Positions 6,203 through 9,381 of a stretch of DNA of 9,381 bases are shown in pieces. This DNA comes from DASPTH01 sp046727575 (GTDB taxonomy: Bacteria; Actinomycetota; Acidimicrobiia; IMCC26256; DASPTH01). The position numbers were made by a program, and so were the translations under genes. Location of the stretch: NCBI GenBank assembly GCA_046727575.1, contig JBKPCV010000122.1:1-9381 (forward strand), written 5' to 3'. The notes beneath the pieces were generated by a model. That model had not been told where the DNA came from. It did no database searches and worked only from the letters and a program-made list of their open reading frames with translations. Numbering within the stretch: position 1 is the first letter of the stretch; the number at the start of each line of letters is the position of its first letter.

Positions 6203-6672
6203 CTACGTGATGCTGACTGAGTTAGCGCGCGGATCGGTAGCGAATGCGCCTCGCTCGTCACGTTGGTAGGTGTTGAACGCCACGCGCGCCGCTTTGCGCT
6301 CGATCTCCGGACCCGTGAGCACGCCGCGGAACGCCGCGCGCGCTCCCCCCGCCGGGGAGGAACGACGTGCACCGCGGTGACGCCACCTGAATCGCTGCCG
6401 GCTGCATGAGACGGTTGACCACGTGGAAGAGCAACTCGTCGGCGGGCGCGTAGAGAAACCGCCGCTTCTTGCGACCGCCGGCCTTGTTCAGCCACGCCTC
6501 CGATGGGGGTCAGGTCGGTAGCGCCCGGCGAGGACCTCCGAGCCGATCCGGCGATGGGTGCCGGCGTCGAGGAATCGCCTCGTACTCAGCGATGCGGTCA
6601 CGGCGCGGGGGTTGCCGTGCGGAAGGCGTCCACGAAGACGACCCACGGGTCGTCGGTCGCCAGGCGATCGAG
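6203..6672 (-). pseudogene. Frameshifted reverse-transcriptase-like N-terminal fragment
   Basis: Reading the minus strand with three frame changes gives one continuous protein-like stretch: LDRLATDDPWVVFVDAFRTA, then RRFLDAGTHRRIGSEVLAGR and YRPDPP, then AWLNKAGGRKKRRFLYAPAD, ELLFHVVNRLMQPA and CTSFLPGGGARAAFRGVL, ending at TAG 6203. The order 'GrYrPdP - K.gG.kkR - aPaDeLLf..vnrll.Pa - SF.PGgGar.Af' is that of the region ahead of the catalytic core of bacterial reverse transcriptases. The changes fall at G-runs 6607-6611 and 6505-6509 (one base short) and at C-run 6345-6350 (one base extra). No YxDD motif follows: after GVLTGPEIERKAA the sequence becomes unfamiliar and stops. It is either a decayed, truncated gene or an intact N-terminus with sequencing errors plus truncation. 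The family call is by eye. Confidence 0.45.
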
Positions 6673-6841
6673 CGGCGATCGGGATTGCAGTCGCTTTGAA
6701 GCGGCATCGCCGCACTCGGAGGTACGCAAGGCGTCCGCCTCCAGGGATCGACGTCACCATCACGCGGGCCTGCGCTGCTCCGCCCACGGGCGCCCGAAAG
6801 CGTCCCTCCCGCTCGGCCCGAGACGCTAGCGCGAGGATGCG
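6673..6841. other. Intergenic remainder without a recognisable gene
   Basis: Between the RT-like relic and the stop of the cyclase/ATPase gene no frame gives a recognisable protein and no clear terminator is seen. A short palindrome (CGCTAGCG, around 6824-6831) is too small to interpret. Some of this stretch may be further decayed upstream sequence of the relic. Confidence 0.4.
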
Positions 6842-9381
6842 TCAGTCAGCGGTTCGAGGTGCGAGGGCGGCGTCGATGCACTGGCGCAGGAACCGCATGG
6901 CCTCGTCGCTCGACATGGCCGCGCCGCGAGCAGCTTCCGTGTCGTACGCGTCGCTGCCGAGCGCGGTGCGTAGGCGGTCGATCAGCCGCGCCAGGTCCTT
7001 GGCGGTGCGATCGACGAGGAAGATGCTGAGAACTCGCGAGTGCGGTCCACTCGTGAGCGCACCGGCGAGGACCGCCGCCTCGTGAGGCCTGCCCGAGTCA
7101 GCGAGCGCCGAGACCGCAGCGGCCATCGCGCTGACGGCATCGACTGCCGGAAGATCGCCATCCCACGCGTCGAGCGCCTCCCCGAGGAGGGCGAAGGCCT
7201 GTCGCGCGTCGCCCGCGACGACGCGGAGCTCGGCTCTCGTGATGAGCGCGCGGGCGAGAAATCCTCCTCCGTTTTCTCTGCCGAACTCGGCACCCTCGAT
7301 GAGGGCGCGTTCGGCCGCATCGGGATCGTCGGCACGCAACAGAAGTCCCAAAATCGTGAGCGCCTGCGCGGTGCGCATGGGAAAGTGCCCGTCACGAGCG
7401 AGTCGCACCGCCTCCTCGGCGTGGGAGCGCGCCGCGACCAGATCTCCGCGCCTTCCCTCGCAGGCGGCGAACAGGATCTCGAAGAACGCATCGCGATGCA
7501 ACGAGTCGGCACCAGCCTGCGCCGTGGCCTGCTGTCCCTCGAGGAGGATCTCGCGTTGGCGCTCGTGGTCGCCAGCGATGCCCGCACACATGCTGAGCGT
7601 CATATAGGCCGTGGTCAACGCGCCCATGCTCGTCGGCCCGCCGGCGAGTGCCCGGCGCGCGAGGTCCTCCGCGCTGACGGGGTCGCCGTGCAGCATCAGG
7701 GCGTCCGTTGCCATGCCGGCGAGGATCCCGGCGCGCCGGTCGGGGCTCGACGTCGCCGCCCGCGCCAGCAGCCGGTCGGCGTGCCCGATCAGCCCGGCCG
7801 CGCGGCGCACCTCGGGAGGGGCCCCCGCGAGGGCAACCCCGATTCGGAGCGCGAGATCGCCGTCACTTGGTTCGTCGGAGTCGAGCGCCCAGGTCATCGC
7901 GGCGCGGAGGTTGTGGAGCTCGGAGCGGGTTGCGTCCTCGGCTCGACCCGGCTCGGATCCCGCGAGGATCTCGTCCGCGCGTTCCTCGGTGACGCGTACG
8001 TAGTGCATCGCATGGAGGCGGCGACGCTGATCAGCGTCACCGGTTGCGTCGAGTCGCTCCCGGGCGTACTGCCGCATCGTCTCAAGCAACTGATACCGAG
8101 TCGCGCCGGTACCGCCGGCGACGGTGTTCACCATCGACTTGTTCACGAGACTCGTCAGGGCATCCAGCACGTCCCACGACTCGACGTCGTCCCCCGCCGC
8201 GACGGCGCGCGCCGCAGCGGCGTCGAAGCTCCCGGGAAAGACCCCGAGGCGGTCGAACACCGCCCGCTCGATGGGCTGCAGCAAGAAGTACGACCAGTCG
8301 ACCGTCGCCCGCAACGTCTGATGGCGCTCCATCGCGGTGCGGCGCCCGCCGGTCAGCAGTCGGAAGCGCTCGTCGAGGAGTTCGAGAATCTCCGTCGGGC
8401 TCATCGAGACGACGCGTGCGGCCGCGAGCTCGATCGCAAGCGGGATCCCATCGAGGCGACGGCAGATCTCCGCGACGATCAGCGCGACCTGCACGTCCAG
8501 CTGGAAGTCCGGCTCCACGCTGTTCGCTCGGTCGTCGAACAGCCGCATCGCGTCCGATTCGTCCCCGCGCGCCACCGCGGCTGCGTCGGGCACCGGCAGC
8601 GACCGCACGCGGACGACCCGTTCGCCGTCGACGCCGAGGGGCTCGCGGCTCGTCGCGAGGATCCGCACATCGGGGCATTCGCGCATGATCTCGGAGGCCA
8701 GCCGGCTGGCGGCGTCGAGGAGGTGCTCGCAGTTGTCGAGGACGAGCAGCAACCGCCGTTCCCGCAACGCCTGCCGGATCCGCGCATCGAGCGGCAGCTC
8801 GGGACGTGCCTGGATCCCCAACGCGGACGCGACCACCTGTGTCATCGCGTCGGGATCGCCCGCCACCGCCAGTTCACAGAACCATCCACCGTCGGAATGT
8901 TCGGGGAGCAGATCGGCCGCGGCCTGGAGCGCCAGCCGGGTCTTGCCCACGCCACCAACCCCCGTGAGAGTCACGAGGCGCGCTTCCTCGAACGCCACGG
9001 TGACCGACTTGATCTCGTCGACTCGCCCGACAAAGGACGTGACCTGCTGCGGCAGGTTGCCCGGAAACGCGTCGAGGGAACGCAAACGTGGGAAGTCCCG
9101 CTCGAGTCCCGTGGCCGCGATCTGGTACAGGCGTTCCGCGCGCGACAAGTCGCGCAGCCGGTGTTCACCGAGGTCGACGAGGTCGAGTCCCGAGAGGTCA
9201 TCGAGCAACAGATCGGCGGTCGCCTGCGACAGCACGATCTGCCCGCCATGTGCAGCGGACATCACCCGAGCGGCGCGGTTGACGGCGGTGCCGTAGTAGT
9301 CGCCGTCCCGGTACTGGGCCTCGCCGGTGTGGATCCCCATCCGTACCCACAACGGCCCGGTCTCCCCCCATGGCTCCGCGG
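6842..9381 (-). CDS. Class III cyclase-domain / NB-ARC-like ATPase / helical-repeat signalling protein (5' end beyond window)
   Basis: The frame is open to the right edge, so the N-terminus is missing; 845 complete codons are present. Residues ~11-65, counted from the edge, are the end of a class III adenylate/guanylate cyclase-type domain: VRMGIHTGEA, then GDYYGTAVNRAARV with the Asn and Arg (N34, R38) that stabilise the transition state, then HGGQIVLS. After SFVGR (115-119) comes an NB-ARC/STAND-type ATPase: Walker A GVGGVGKT (140-147), Walker B LLLVLDN (210-216), ILATSREPLG (240-249) and GIPLAIELAAARV (311-323). From ~480 on the protein is Ala/Leu/Arg-rich helical repeat, probably TPR-like. 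It ends without the LuxR-type HTH found in some relatives. Such proteins are presumed signal-responsive regulators. Whether the cyclase domain is active cannot be judged, because its metal-binding aspartates lie outside the window. TTG at 9352 is an internal codon, not a start. Confidence 0.88.
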   Translation of the reverse strand, partial: AEPWGETGPLWVRMGIHTGEAQYRDGDYYGTAVNRAARVMSAAHGGQIVLSQATADLLLDDLSGLDLVDLGEHRLRDLSRAERLYQIAATGLERDFPRLRSLDAFPGNLPQQVTSFVGRVDEIKSVTVAFEEARLVTLTGVGGVGKTRLALQAAADLLPEHSDGGWFCELAVAGDPDAMTQVVASALGIQARPELPLDARIRQALRERRLLLVLDNCEHLLDAASRLASEIMRECPDVRILATSREPLGVDGERVVRVRSLPVPDAAAVARGDESDAMRLFDDRANSVEPDFQLDVQVALIVAEICRRLDGIPLAIELAAARVVSMSPTEILELLDERFRLLTGGRRTAMERHQTLRATVDWSYFLLQPIERAVFDRLGVFPGSFDAAAARAVAAGDDVESWDVLDALTSLVNKSMVNTVAGGTGATRYQLLETMRQYARERLDATGDADQRRRLHAMHYVRVTEERADEILAGSEPGRAEDATRSELHNLRAAMTWALDSDEPSDGDLALRIGVALAGAPPEVRRAAGLIGHADRLLARAATSSPDRRAGILAGMATDALMLHGDPVSAEDLARRALAGGPTSMGALTTAYMTLSMCAGIAGDHERQREILLEGQQATAQAGADSLHRDAFFEILFAACEGRRGDLVAARSHAEEAVRLARDGHFPMRTAQALTILGLLLRADDPDAAERALIEGAEFGRENGGGFLARALITRAELRVVAGDARQAFALLGEALDAWDGDLPAVDAVSAMAAAVSALADSGRPHEAAVLAGALTSGPHSRVLSIFLVDRTAKDLARLIDRLRTALGSDAYDTEAARGAAMSSDEAMRFLRQCIDAALAPRTAD

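Noticed and set aside
8337..9296. Plus-strand open frame of 319 codons
   Set aside because: It is Ser/Arg-rich and antisense to the ATPase domain with intact Walker motifs; no recognisable domain.
9350..9352. TTG start codon for the cyclase/ATPase protein
   Set aside because: The conserved cyclase domain clearly continues upstream in frame to the window edge.

Overview
The window is GC-rich throughout, with strong third-position GC bias, actinobacterial-type codon use and little AT-rich intergenic DNA. It most resembles a chromosomal piece of a soil or aquatic actinobacterium (an Acidimicrobiia-like lineage would fit). That placement rests on composition and protein style only. No RNA gene, CRISPR array or complete mobile element was found.

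Left part (1-1044): a divergent pair. An AraC-family regulator runs leftward off the edge of the window; only its ligand-binding half is present. A small PhnB-like VOC/glyoxalase-fold protein runs rightward. The annotated start codons are 6 bp apart, although an internal GTG of the regulator would open a larger gap. From 1045 to about 1290 there is no convincing gene, but there are two hairpin-forming repeats.

Centre (1290-6133, all on the minus strand, read from right to left): an orphan molybdenum-cofactor subunit of the xanthine dehydrogenase/aldehyde oxidase family; 11 bp later, a MerB-like (alkylmercury-lyase fold) protein; after a 113-bp gap, a 3-ketosteroid-dehydrogenase-like FAD oxidoreductase; and then, overlapping it by 8 bp, the first ~25 recognisable codons of a short-chain dehydrogenase that breaks off. 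The set looks like a catabolic or redox cluster acting on some hydrophobic or cyclic carbonyl compound. The substrate cannot be read from sequence. No mercury-resistance genes and no FAD or 2Fe-2S partner subunits for the molybdoenzyme are present.

Right part (6134-9381): upstream of the molybdoenzyme gene lies a decayed or mis-sequenced fragment of what looks like a reverse transcriptase N-terminal region. It is readable only by changing frame at three homopolymer runs. Beyond it is the C-terminal 845 residues of a large signalling protein (class III nucleotide cyclase-type domain, NB-ARC-like ATPase, helical repeats) whose 5' end is outside the window.

The central cluster thus has a broken gene at each end: a truncated SDR downstream and an RT-like relic upstream. 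This suggests that recombination or mobile-element activity has trimmed it. The most unusual content is the MerB-fold protein inside a non-mercury redox operon, followed by the RT-like relic.
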